From an uncultured bacterium (GTDB lineage Bacteria > Nitrospirota > Thermodesulfovibrionia > Thermodesulfovibrionales > Dissulfurispiraceae): DNA of 64,000 nt. The position numbers and the translations under genes are program-made. Under the pieces are notes generated by a model, which had not been told where the DNA came from, made no database searches, and saw only the letters and a list, made by a program, of their open reading frames with translations. Of the stretch, positions 36,271 through 43,632 are shown in pieces; within the stretch, counting starts at the first letter, position 1; each line of letters begins with the position of its first letter. The stretch covers positions 1 through 64,000 of the forward strand of contig CALEDV010000048.1 in assembly GCA_937949555.1 (NCBI GenBank), in the 5' to 3' direction.

Positions 36271-37249
36271 GGCGATCTATTACAGTGGTAGATATGTCCT
36301 CTGCGGTAAGTCTAAAGTTCCTGAGCAATTCTGAGGGTGATCCTGAGCAACCAAAGGTGTCTTTTGTGCCTATTCTTATCACTTTAATAGGATAATGTTC
36401 AGAGAGAAACTCTGCAACAGCACCTCCTAATCCTCCAATTACTGAGTGCTCTTCAACGGTCACTACAAGCCTACACCCCTGCACACCTTGATTTATTGAC
36501 TCCTGGTCAAGGGGCTTTATTGTGGAGAGATTAAGCACACCAGCACTTATGCCCCTTTCAGATAGCATCTTTGAGGCCCTTAATGCCTCAGAGACCATCA
36601 TGCCAGTGGCAATTATGCACACCTCTGAACCCTTTTCAAAAAGGTATCCTTTGCCGATTTCAGCCCTATAGTCTGAGGGCATAACAGGCTCTGCCTTTGC
36701 CCTGCCAAGCCTTATATACACAGGACCATCATATTCTGCGGCAAGGGTCACAAACTGCTCTGTTTCGTATCCATCTGAGGGCACGAGGATAGTCATGCCT
36801 GGTATAACCCGCATGAGCGCTATGTCTTCAAGGGCTTGATGGGATGCCCCGTCTTCTCCCACCGTTATTCCAGCATGGGTTGCTGCAAGCTTTACATTGA
36901 GCGATGAATAAGCGATGGTCTGCCTTACCTGTTCCCATGCCCTGCCTGTCTCAAAGACAGCAAAGGTAGATGCAAAGGGTATCAGTCCTGCAAGGGCAAA
37001 GCCGCCTGCTGTGCACACCATATCTTGTTCCGATATACCTACATTAAAAAACCTCTCTGGGAATGCCTTGGCAAACTTTATGGTCTTGGTGGAACAAGAC
37101 AGATCGGCGTCAAGCACCACAATCCTGTCATCTTTCATGCCTAAACTATAAAGTGCCGCACCATAGGCGTCTCTTGTGGCAATCGCCTTGCCTGCAAGAC
37201 TCTCTTGGGTAACCTTGCTACCCTCTTGCTCAAGCGAACGGTTAGCCAT
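36263..37249 (-). CDS. Transketolase, C-terminal subunit
   Basis: 328 residues covering the pyrimidine-binding and C-terminal domains of transketolase: ATRDAYGAALYSLG, VVLDADLSCSTKTIKFAKAFPERFFNVGISEQDMVCTAGGFALAG (thiamine glutamate in GISEQD) and THAGITVGEDGASHQALEDIALMRVIPGM. Transketolase moves two-carbon units in the pentose phosphate pathway. It overlaps the N-terminal subunit gene by 8 bases; the split arrangement is common in anaerobes and archaea. Confidence 0.92.
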   Translation of the reverse strand: MANRSLEQEGSKVTQESLAGKAIATRDAYGAALYSLGMKDDRIVVLDADLSCSTKTIKFAKAFPERFFNVGISEQDMVCTAGGFALAGLIPFASTFAVFETGRAWEQVRQTIAYSSLNVKLAATHAGITVGEDGASHQALEDIALMRVIPGMTILVPSDGYETEQFVTLAAEYDGPVYIRLGRAKAEPVMPSDYRAEIGKGYLFEKGSEVCIIATGMMVSEALRASKMLSERGISAGVLNLSTIKPLDQESINQGVQGCRLVVTVEEHSVIGGLGGAVAEFLSEHYPIKVIRIGTKDTFGCSGSPSELLRNFRLTAEDISTTVIDRLG

Positions 37250-38081
37250 TGCCTTGTAACTCCTTCAGGGCAAACTCAAGTTCATCCCTTGTAGGCGCTA
37301 CACCGTGATACTGCACCTTGTCTTCAAATATAGAAGATCCCTTGCCCTTTGTGGTCTTAGCAACAATTACAGTTGGTTTGTCATTTATCTGTTCAGCCCT
37401 ATCAAAGGCCGATAATATCTCATCCATATTGTGTCCATCTATCTCAAGGGTATTCCATCCGAAGGCAGCCCACTTCTCAGCAATTGGATCAACCTTCATA
37501 ACCTCTGCACATCTACCGTCTATCTGTAGCCCATTGTTATCAACTATTGCACAGAGGTTGGCAGTCCTATAATGAGAAGCAGTCATCGCTGCCTCCCAGA
37601 CCTGACCTTCCTGTATCTCTCCGTCTCCTAAAAGACAATAAACCCTTGAAGATAGCCCCTTAATCCTCAAGCCCATAGCAAGACCATTGGCTATCGATAA
37701 ACCCTGGCCTAAAGAACCTGTAGATACCTCCACACCCTTTAGAAGCTTTGAGGAGGGATGTCCCTGCAAAGGACTGCCTATTTTACGAAGGGTAGAGAGC
37801 ACCGCCATATCAAAATAGCCTGTAAGTGCAAGCACTACATAGAGCAAAGGTGCTGCGTGTCCCTTTGAAAGTATAAACCTATCCCTCTCCTGCCAGTCAG
37901 GATTAAATGGATTATGACGCATTTTGCAGTAGTAAAGGGCTGTAACTATGTCGGCAGCAGACAAGGAGCCTCCTGTGTGGCCAGAACCTGCCAGATTAAG
38001 CATCTTCAGTATCTCAATCCTGACCTCTTTGGCTCTCTCTCTAAGAAAGGCTGTGTCTCTTGTCTGCTTAAAAGGAGTCAT
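37242..38081 (-). CDS. Transketolase, N-terminal subunit
   Basis: 279 residues of the thiamine-diphosphate binding half: MLNLAGSGHTGGSLSAADIVTALYY, RFILSKGHAAPLLYV, the diphosphate/Mg motif LLGDGEIQEGQVWEAAM, and IVDNNGLQIDG. It pairs with the C-terminal subunit encoded next. It is the first gene of the operon running through ftsEX, envC and ctpA. Confidence 0.92.
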   Translation of the reverse strand: MTPFKQTRDTAFLRERAKEVRIEILKMLNLAGSGHTGGSLSAADIVTALYYCKMRHNPFNPDWQERDRFILSKGHAAPLLYVVLALTGYFDMAVLSTLRKIGSPLQGHPSSKLLKGVEVSTGSLGQGLSIANGLAMGLRIKGLSSRVYCLLGDGEIQEGQVWEAAMTASHYRTANLCAIVDNNGLQIDGRCAEVMKVDPIAEKWAAFGWNTLEIDGHNMDEILSAFDRAEQINDKPTVIVAKTTKGKGSSIFEDKVQYHGVAPTRDELEFALKELQGNG

Positions 38082-38106
38082 TTAGATGATGTGCTGTTTT
38101 TTTGCT

Positions 38107-38136
38107 ATTATAAATGCATCAAAGACTATAAGTAAA
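38107..38136 (-). promoter_or_regulatory. Probable promoter of the transketolase-ftsEX operon
   Basis: Minus strand TATAAT at 38107-38112 with TTTACT at 38131-38136, 18 bases apart. It lies about 26 bases above the first start codon. Confidence 0.5.
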
Positions 38137-38236
38137 GTATTTAAGTCTGGCTGCTGTAGTGTATTTTGAAGATTGATAAAAAGTAAAGTTACCATCTATT
38201 AATAGAGCTTTAACATCTAAATAAAGATTTCACTCC

Positions 38237-38445
38237 CCAAATTGCCGATAGAAACCTGTAGGAGCAAGAGGGCATGCCTGAAAGCCTTTATACTGCCACA
38301 GGGTTTATTAAAAAGGGCCATAGGTCATTCAGTCATCAAGAGGTGATTTAGTTGGCATTATTTGTAAAAGTCCAAAGGCCCTGCAAAGAGGCGTGACAAT
38401 AAGGCCCTTTCAGCACACCCTCTTACTCCTATCGGCAATTTAAGG
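38237..38445 (+). repeat. Palindromic MITE-like element, copy C
   Basis: A 209 bp element with terminal inverted repeats (CCAAATTGCCGATAG at the left, CTATCGGCAATTTAAGG at the right). The inner arms GAAAGCCTTTATACTGCCAC and the later GACAATAAGGCCCTTTC also pair, around CATCAAGAGGTG. Perfect 7 bp direct repeats TCACTCC flank it (38230-38236 and 38446-38452). It is noncoding and intergenic. Confidence 0.88.
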
Positions 38446-38459
38446 TCACTCCTAAAAAC

Positions 38460-38489
38460 TTGACAATCTGCCCTGCCTTGTAACATAAT
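38460..38489 (+). promoter_or_regulatory. Sigma70 promoter of the lipoprotein gene
   Basis: TTGACA at 38460-38465 and CATAAT at 38484-38489 with an 18-base spacer, just beyond repeat copy C and about 60 bases before the start codon. Confidence 0.6.
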
Positions 38490-38551
38490 TCTTAGTTATT
38501 ATTTCCCCAATTTTTGACTTTAAACAAAATAACAAGGAGGTGAAACCAAAA

Positions 38552-38767
38552 ATGAAGAAGCTTTTAGCAGTTATGCTCTCAATAATGATATTGGTCGCTT
38601 TTACCTTTTCAGTAGGCTGCAAGCCTGCAGAAGAGAAGAAGCCTGAGGCACCGGCTCCTGCACCAGCTCCGGCTCCTGCACCAGCTCCTGCTGACCCTGC
38701 AAAGCCAGCTGACGACCCTGCAAAGCCAGCTGAGGCTCCAAAGCCAGCTGAGGCTCCAAAAAAATAA
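38552..38767 (+). CDS. Small Ala/Pro/Lys-rich lipoprotein
   Basis: About 71 residues: basic start MKKLLAVMLSIMILVAFTFSVGC, a lipobox ending at the cysteine, then a low-complexity tail of AP repeats and KPAEAPK units. It is probably an outer-membrane-tethered spacer-like lipoprotein. Start at ATG 38552, placed after AAGGAGG; a GTG at 38540 overlaps that site and is rejected. No specific function can be given. Confidence 0.75.
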   Translation: MKKLLAVMLSIMILVAFTFSVGCKPAEEKKPEAPAPAPAPAPAPAPADPAKPADDPAKPAEAPKPAEAPKK

Positions 38768-38786
38768 ATTAACCAACTTTGAAGCG

Positions 38787-38824
38787 CCTCTTCATTGTCT
38801 AAGGCAAAAGAGGTTGATTTTTTA
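38787..38824 (+). terminator. Terminator-like hairpin after the lipoprotein gene
   Basis: CCTCTT (38787-38792) pairs with AAGAGG (38808-38813), followed by TTGATTTTTTAG. It is 20 bases past the lipoprotein stop. Confidence 0.5.
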
Positions 38825-38859
38825 GAGAAAAAACGGTTATATTTTAAGTGCTTTTATGA

Positions 38860-38890
38860 AGAGTGGGCAACACCCACTCTTTTATTTTAT
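38860..38890 (+). terminator. Terminator/attenuator hairpin before rimP
   Basis: AGAGTGGG pairs perfectly with CCCACTCT over a CAACA loop, then TTTATTTTAT. It ends 10 bases before the rimP start, so it could also attenuate the rimP-nusA transcript. Confidence 0.75.
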
Positions 38891-38899
38891 GGAGGGCAG

Positions 38900-39379
38900 G
38901 TGTCACCTTTGCTTGTGAGGATTAACCAAATAGCTGCCGAGGTAGCTGCAGATTTGGGCTTTGATATTATCAAGACAAGTCTAAGTGGAACAGGCAGAAA
39001 GAGTCTTTTGAGGATTTATATTGATAAAGAAGGCGGTGTAACTATAGGAGATTGCGAATCTTTCAGCAGACGCCTTGAGACATTGCTTGATGTAGAGGAT
39101 ATTATTCAGAACTCCTATGTTCTTGAGGTCTCCTCACCAGGCATGGATAGACCTATTAGGGATATGAAAGATTTTGAAGGTTGTATCGGCAAACTTGTCC
39201 GCATAATTACAAAGGAAAAGATTGAGAACCAGACCTTTTTTATAGGCAGACTTACAGAAACAGGCACGGATTGGATCAGATTGCTTTTAGAGGATAGAAA
39301 GATTCCAAAACATTTATTTATTCCCTTTGAAGTAATTTCAAAGGCTCGACTTGAGATTGAGATAAAACAGGAGCCATAA
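38900..39379 (+). CDS. rimP: Ribosome maturation factor RimP
   Basis: About 159 residues, the usual RimP length: LLVRINQIAAEVAADLGFDIIKTSLSG, SLLRIYIDKEGGVTIGDCESFSRRLETLLD, and YVLEVSSPGMDRPI. It assists 30S subunit assembly. The frame opens at a TTG at 38795, but those codons run through two hairpins. GTG 38900, preceded by GGAGG, matches the family start. nusA follows two bases later. Confidence 0.9.
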   Translation: MSPLLVRINQIAAEVAADLGFDIIKTSLSGTGRKSLLRIYIDKEGGVTIGDCESFSRRLETLLDVEDIIQNSYVLEVSSPGMDRPIRDMKDFEGCIGKLVRIITKEKIENQTFFIGRLTETGTDWIRLLLEDRKIPKHLFIPFEVISKARLEIEIKQEP

Positions 39380-39380
39380 C

Positions 39381-40475
39381 ATGTCAAAAGAGCTTAGTTT
39401 TGTCCTTGACCAGATAAGCAGGGAGAAGGGCATTTCAAGAACAACCCTAATAAGTGCCATAGAGTCGGGGCTTATTTCAGCGGCTAAGAAGAACTTTAAT
39501 GGCAAGGAGAACATTGGCTTAAAGATAAATCCCAAAACAGGCAATGTGGAGATCTTCGAGATAAAGACTGTAGTGGAAACTGTTACCAACAGTGAGACCG
39601 AGATAGCCTATGAGGACATTAAGGAAAAATATCCAGACTATGAAATAGGAGATACCCTTAACTTGCCATTACAGATAAAGGACTTTGGCAGGATAGCGGC
39701 TCAAACGGCAAAACAGATAATAATCCAGAAGGTCAAAGATGCCGAAAGAAACATAATATTTGAGGAATACAAAGACAAGGTAGGACACATCATCAGCGGC
39801 AATGTGCTCAGGAAGGAAAAGAACATTTATTACATCAGCATAGGGAAGACAGAGGGCATATTGATGCAAAAAGACACACTGCCTACAGAAATAATCAAAA
39901 GAGGAGACAGCATAAGGGCATATCTTGCTGAGGTACGGCAAACATCCAAAGGACCTGGGTTGATACTCTCAAGGACTGACCCTAATTTTGTGGTTGGTTT
40001 ATTTAAAATGGAGGTGCCAGAGATACAGGATGGAACGGTAGTGATCAAAGGCATTGCCCGTGAACCAGGGGAAAGAACCAAGATAGCGGTTCTATCAAAT
40101 GACCCTGCTGTTGATGCAGTTGGTGCCTGTGTAGGGATGAAGGGCACCCGAGTTCAGGCTATAGTCAGGGAATTAAAAGGTGAAAGGATAGACATTATCC
40201 CCTGGAGCGAGGACAAAAGGATATTCATTGCCAGGGCGCTTACCCCAGCAATAGTTGACCGAGTTGGACTCAACGAAGATGAAAAGACTGCTATGGTCAT
40301 TGCCGATGATCAACAGTTGTCCCTTGCCATAGGCAAAAAGGGTCAAAATATAAAGCTTGTCACAAAACTCACCGGTTGGGAGATTGACGTTATCAGCGAA
40401 ACCGAATACTCCTCTATAAAAATGGAAGAGGCCGATAGGCACTTCAATGAGGCGTTTAAGAAAAATCCTAAGTGA
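39381..40475 (+). CDS. nusA: Transcription termination/antitermination factor NusA
   Basis: 364 residues: N-terminal RNA-polymerase-binding domain (FVLDQISREKGISRTTLISAI), S1 domain (VGHIISGNVLRKEKNIYYIS), and two KH domains (DPAVDAVGACVGMKGTRVQAIVREL and QLSLAIGKKGQNIKLVTKLTG). The C-terminal acidic repeats found in proteobacterial NusA are absent. It governs pausing and termination. The operon normally continues to infB, but here recG comes next after a hairpin. Confidence 0.93.
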   Translation: MSKELSFVLDQISREKGISRTTLISAIESGLISAAKKNFNGKENIGLKINPKTGNVEIFEIKTVVETVTNSETEIAYEDIKEKYPDYEIGDTLNLPLQIKDFGRIAAQTAKQIIIQKVKDAERNIIFEEYKDKVGHIISGNVLRKEKNIYYISIGKTEGILMQKDTLPTEIIKRGDSIRAYLAEVRQTSKGPGLILSRTDPNFVVGLFKMEVPEIQDGTVVIKGIAREPGERTKIAVLSNDPAVDAVGACVGMKGTRVQAIVRELKGERIDIIPWSEDKRIFIARALTPAIVDRVGLNEDEKTAMVIADDQQLSLAIGKKGQNIKLVTKLTGWEIDVISETEYSSIKMEEADRHFNEAFKKNPK

Positions 40476-40483
40476 GCCATTGC

Positions 40484-40514
40484 ATCGGGAGCGCATAATC
40501 CTATGCCTCCCGAT
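40484..40514 (+). terminator. Hairpin between nusA and recG
   Basis: ATCGGGAG and CTCCCGAT enclose an inner GCATA/TATGC pair with an ATCC loop: a strong, nearly continuous stem just after nusA. It is followed by TTGGCTTG, a poor U tract, so it may only partly terminate. Confidence 0.5.
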
Positions 40515-40605
40515 TTGGCTTGATGATACTTACATTGAAGAACCTCAAAGATCCTTTTCACCTTATAATGTCAGCGCTGTCTGCACCATAACTGCTTATT
40601 AATAA

Positions 40606-42723
40606 ATGACCAAAACAATAGACTATGACCTCTGCTCTCCTTTACAGTTTGTTAAAGGGGTAGGTCCTGCCAGGGCAGCCCTTTTAAAAAGACTAAACAT
40701 ACATAATGTGCAGGACCTGCTTTATTATCAGCCCTTACGTTATGAAAAAAAGCCTACCCAATGCAATATAAGGGACCTCAAGTTAGACCATACTCAAATA
40801 GTATGCGGAAAGGTAGTATCAGTGCAGGTTGTAAATCCCTCCAGGCAGAGACAGGGCAGAAGAAAACCCCTTAACATTTTTGAGGCACAGATTACAGACC
40901 ACACAGGATGGCTTAGGGCAGTCTGGTTTAATCAACCCTATTTGAAGGAGTCAATAAAACCAGGCACAAGAATTATGCTTACAGGGCAGCCTAAGAAGGC
41001 ATTTATAGGGCTTATTCCTCAGATGACAAACCCTGCCTTTGAAATAATTCAGGAGGATGATACAATAAGCAGTGGCTTAAATGATGAGGGGTCATTGCCT
41101 GTTTATAGCTTAACTGAAGGCCTTGACCAAAGAAGATTACGCACAATAATCAGGAATGCCCTTGATAGTTATGCCCCCTATATTGTTGACCCCATTCCAA
41201 AGCACATACTACAAGCCCATCAGCTCCCCTCTTTAAAAGAAAGCCTGCTTGCAATACATCTTCCCCCTTCTGAGAGTTCTTTAGAGGACTTAAATGAAGC
41301 CATTACACCATACCAGAGGAGAATAGCCTTTGATGAAGTATTTATTCTTCAGATAGGTCTCTGCATACTTAAGGGTCGTTCAGCATCTGAGAAGGGTATA
41401 TCCATGAAGGGTAGCGGCGAACTACGAAAGGCCCTGCTAAACAATCTGCCTTTTAGCCTGACGAGGGCGCAGGAGAGGGTGATTAAAGAGATTATAAGCG
41501 ATATGGAGTCTGAGTCTCCAATGAGCAGGCTTCTACAGGGCGATGTAGGCTGTGGCAAAACTATAGTGGCCCTTATTTGTATGCTCAATGCCCTTGAATC
41601 AGGACATCAGGCAGCGTTAATGGCTCCAACAGAGCTTCTTGCAGAGCAACATTATCAGGGCATAAAAAAATTGCTCGGCAATATGGATATCAAAGTTAGT
41701 CTTTACACAGGCAGCAAAAGGGACAAGAAACCTTTGAGGATCCTAAAAAAAGAATCTATGATTGCTGTAGGCACCCATGCACTTATACAGGAAGATGTTG
41801 CTTTTGAATCCTTAGGCCTATCAATTATTGATGAACAACACAGATTTGGAGTAATGCAAAGGGCATCGTTACGGAAAAAGGGGAATAACCCCGATGTGCT
41901 TATTATGTCAGCGACTCCCATACCAAGGACCCTGGCAATGACACTTTATGGAGATCTTGACTACTCTGTTATAGATGAACTTCCACCAGGCAGGACCCCT
42001 GTGCAGACAAGGCTATTTACAGAGGGAAACAAGAGAGAGATCTACGGGATCCTGCAAAGGGAAATATCAAAGGGCAGACAGGCGTACATTGTTTACCCAG
42101 TTATTGAGGAGTCAGAGAACGCAGACCTCAAATCAGCCATATTAGGCGCCCAGAGGCTGCCAGAGATAATGCCCGGTCTGTCGGTAGGATTAGTGCACGG
42201 CAGGATGAAACAAGAGGATAGAGAAAGGGTGATGAGAGATTTCAAGGAGGGCAGGATTCATATCTTGGTAGCCACTACAGTTATTGAAGTAGGAGTGGAT
42301 GTACCAAATGCAACGGTTATGGTCATCATTAATGCAGAACGTTTTGGACTTGCCCAACTGCACCAACTTCGCGGCAGGGTAGGCAGGGGAAACTATGAAT
42401 CATACTGCCTGCTGCTTTGCTATAACCAGCCAGAGGACGCCAGAAAAAGGATGTATGCAATGCTAAAAACAAACGATGGTTTCAAGATAGCTGAGGAGGA
42501 CCTTAAGATTAGGGGTTATGGCGATCTGATGGGCACTAGACAATCGGGCATGCCTGAACTCAAAACGGTAAATCTGCTTAGAGACGGTCTGTTAGTAGAT
42601 TTAGCCCGCAGGGAGGCTGAATCTTTGCTCAAGGAAGACCCTACCCTTCAGAGGTATCCGCTCTTAAAGAAGACGGCTCAACAGTTTTGGGGCAGCAGGA
42701 TTGATCTGTTTAAAACTGCTTGA
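40606..42723 (+). CDS. recG: ATP-dependent DNA helicase RecG
   Basis: 705 residues: wedge/OB region near residues 60-160, then superfamily 2 helicase motifs: Walker A LLQGDVGCGKTIVAL (about residue 310), DEQHRFGV (motif II), SATPIPRT, TTVIEVGVDVPNATVMVI and HQLRGRVGRG. RecG reverses stalled forks and unwinds Holliday and D/R-loops. Length and motif order are typical. Confidence 0.95.
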   Translation: MTKTIDYDLCSPLQFVKGVGPARAALLKRLNIHNVQDLLYYQPLRYEKKPTQCNIRDLKLDHTQIVCGKVVSVQVVNPSRQRQGRRKPLNIFEAQITDHTGWLRAVWFNQPYLKESIKPGTRIMLTGQPKKAFIGLIPQMTNPAFEIIQEDDTISSGLNDEGSLPVYSLTEGLDQRRLRTIIRNALDSYAPYIVDPIPKHILQAHQLPSLKESLLAIHLPPSESSLEDLNEAITPYQRRIAFDEVFILQIGLCILKGRSASEKGISMKGSGELRKALLNNLPFSLTRAQERVIKEIISDMESESPMSRLLQGDVGCGKTIVALICMLNALESGHQAALMAPTELLAEQHYQGIKKLLGNMDIKVSLYTGSKRDKKPLRILKKESMIAVGTHALIQEDVAFESLGLSIIDEQHRFGVMQRASLRKKGNNPDVLIMSATPIPRTLAMTLYGDLDYSVIDELPPGRTPVQTRLFTEGNKREIYGILQREISKGRQAYIVYPVIEESENADLKSAILGAQRLPEIMPGLSVGLVHGRMKQEDRERVMRDFKEGRIHILVATTVIEVGVDVPNATVMVIINAERFGLAQLHQLRGRVGRGNYESYCLLLCYNQPEDARKRMYAMLKTNDGFKIAEEDLKIRGYGDLMGTRQSGMPELKTVNLLRDGLLVDLARREAESLLKEDPTLQRYPLLKKTAQQFWGSRIDLFKTA

Positions 42724-42758
42724 GACAAATCGTCCTGTTGTAAGTTAAACTACTAAAG

Positions 42759-43550
42759 ATGATGACCCCGTTTATTGAATACATAACAATAATTGCCTTA
42801 GGTTTGATTATAGGCTCCTTTATAAATGTCTGCATATACAGACTGCCGAGGGAGAAAAATATCCTGTTCCCCCCCTCTGCCTGCACAGCATGCGGCAAGA
42901 AAATAAGATTTTATGACAACATTCCCATAATAAGCTACCTCTTGCTTGCAGGGAAATGCAGAGATTGTAAGGGGCATATATCCATAAAATACCCCCTTGT
43001 AGAACTGCTTAACGCCCTGTTCTACATGGCCGCCTATTTGAGATTTGGCTTTGACTACTCACTGTTGTTTATATGCCCCTTTTTATCTGCACTGATTGTT
43101 ATTACCTTTATTGATCTGGACTTTCAGATCATCCCAGATTCTATAACCCTGCCAGGGATACTGCTTGGATTGATTGCGTCTTCATTCATATTTCCAGACC
43201 CCTTTGAATACTATCAGATAACCGGTTTCATGAATGCGCTTATAGGGTTTATAACTGGAGGCGGACTATTCTTTCTCATCGCACTGCTCAGCAGAGGAGG
43301 CATGGGCGGCGGTGATATAAAGATGATGGCAATGGTTGGAACATTCCTTGGCTGGAAAGGGGTACTCCTAACAACACTCATAGGAAGCGTTGCAGGCTCA
43401 CTGGTTGGGATTGCACTGATGGTCTTTAAAGGCAAAGATAGAAAGGCAAAGATACCCTTTGGACCCTTTTTAGCCTTAGGTGCCCTTATCTCACTGTTTG
43501 CAGGCAGGATTATACTTCAATTGTATCTCAATGGAGACCTCATGCCTTAG
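42759..43550 (+). CDS. pilD: Prepilin peptidase (leader peptidase/N-methyltransferase)
   Basis: 263 residues with about seven membrane helices. The N-terminal cytosolic zinc-like part carries two CxxC pairs (CTACGKK, CRDCKG). The aspartic protease residues are in FIDLDFQIIPD and GGGDIKMMAMVGTFLGW (GxGD). It cleaves and methylates type IV pilin-like proteins, implying type IV pili or type II secretion elsewhere in the genome. Confidence 0.93.
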   Translation: MMTPFIEYITIIALGLIIGSFINVCIYRLPREKNILFPPSACTACGKKIRFYDNIPIISYLLLAGKCRDCKGHISIKYPLVELLNALFYMAAYLRFGFDYSLLFICPFLSALIVITFIDLDFQIIPDSITLPGILLGLIASSFIFPDPFEYYQITGFMNALIGFITGGGLFFLIALLSRGGMGGGDIKMMAMVGTFLGWKGVLLTTLIGSVAGSLVGIALMVFKGKDRKAKIPFGPFLALGALISLFAGRIILQLYLNGDLMP

Positions 43551-43632
43551 AATCTTTAGCATGCAATTTGTTCAAAGGGATCATTTTTAAATATGATATT
43601 GCTGTCTCACAATACATACAAGCGGTGTGATT

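Noticed and set aside
38795..38899. rimP starting at the upstream TTG
   Set aside because: The codons span a terminator hairpin; GTG 38900 has GGAGG and fits the family length.
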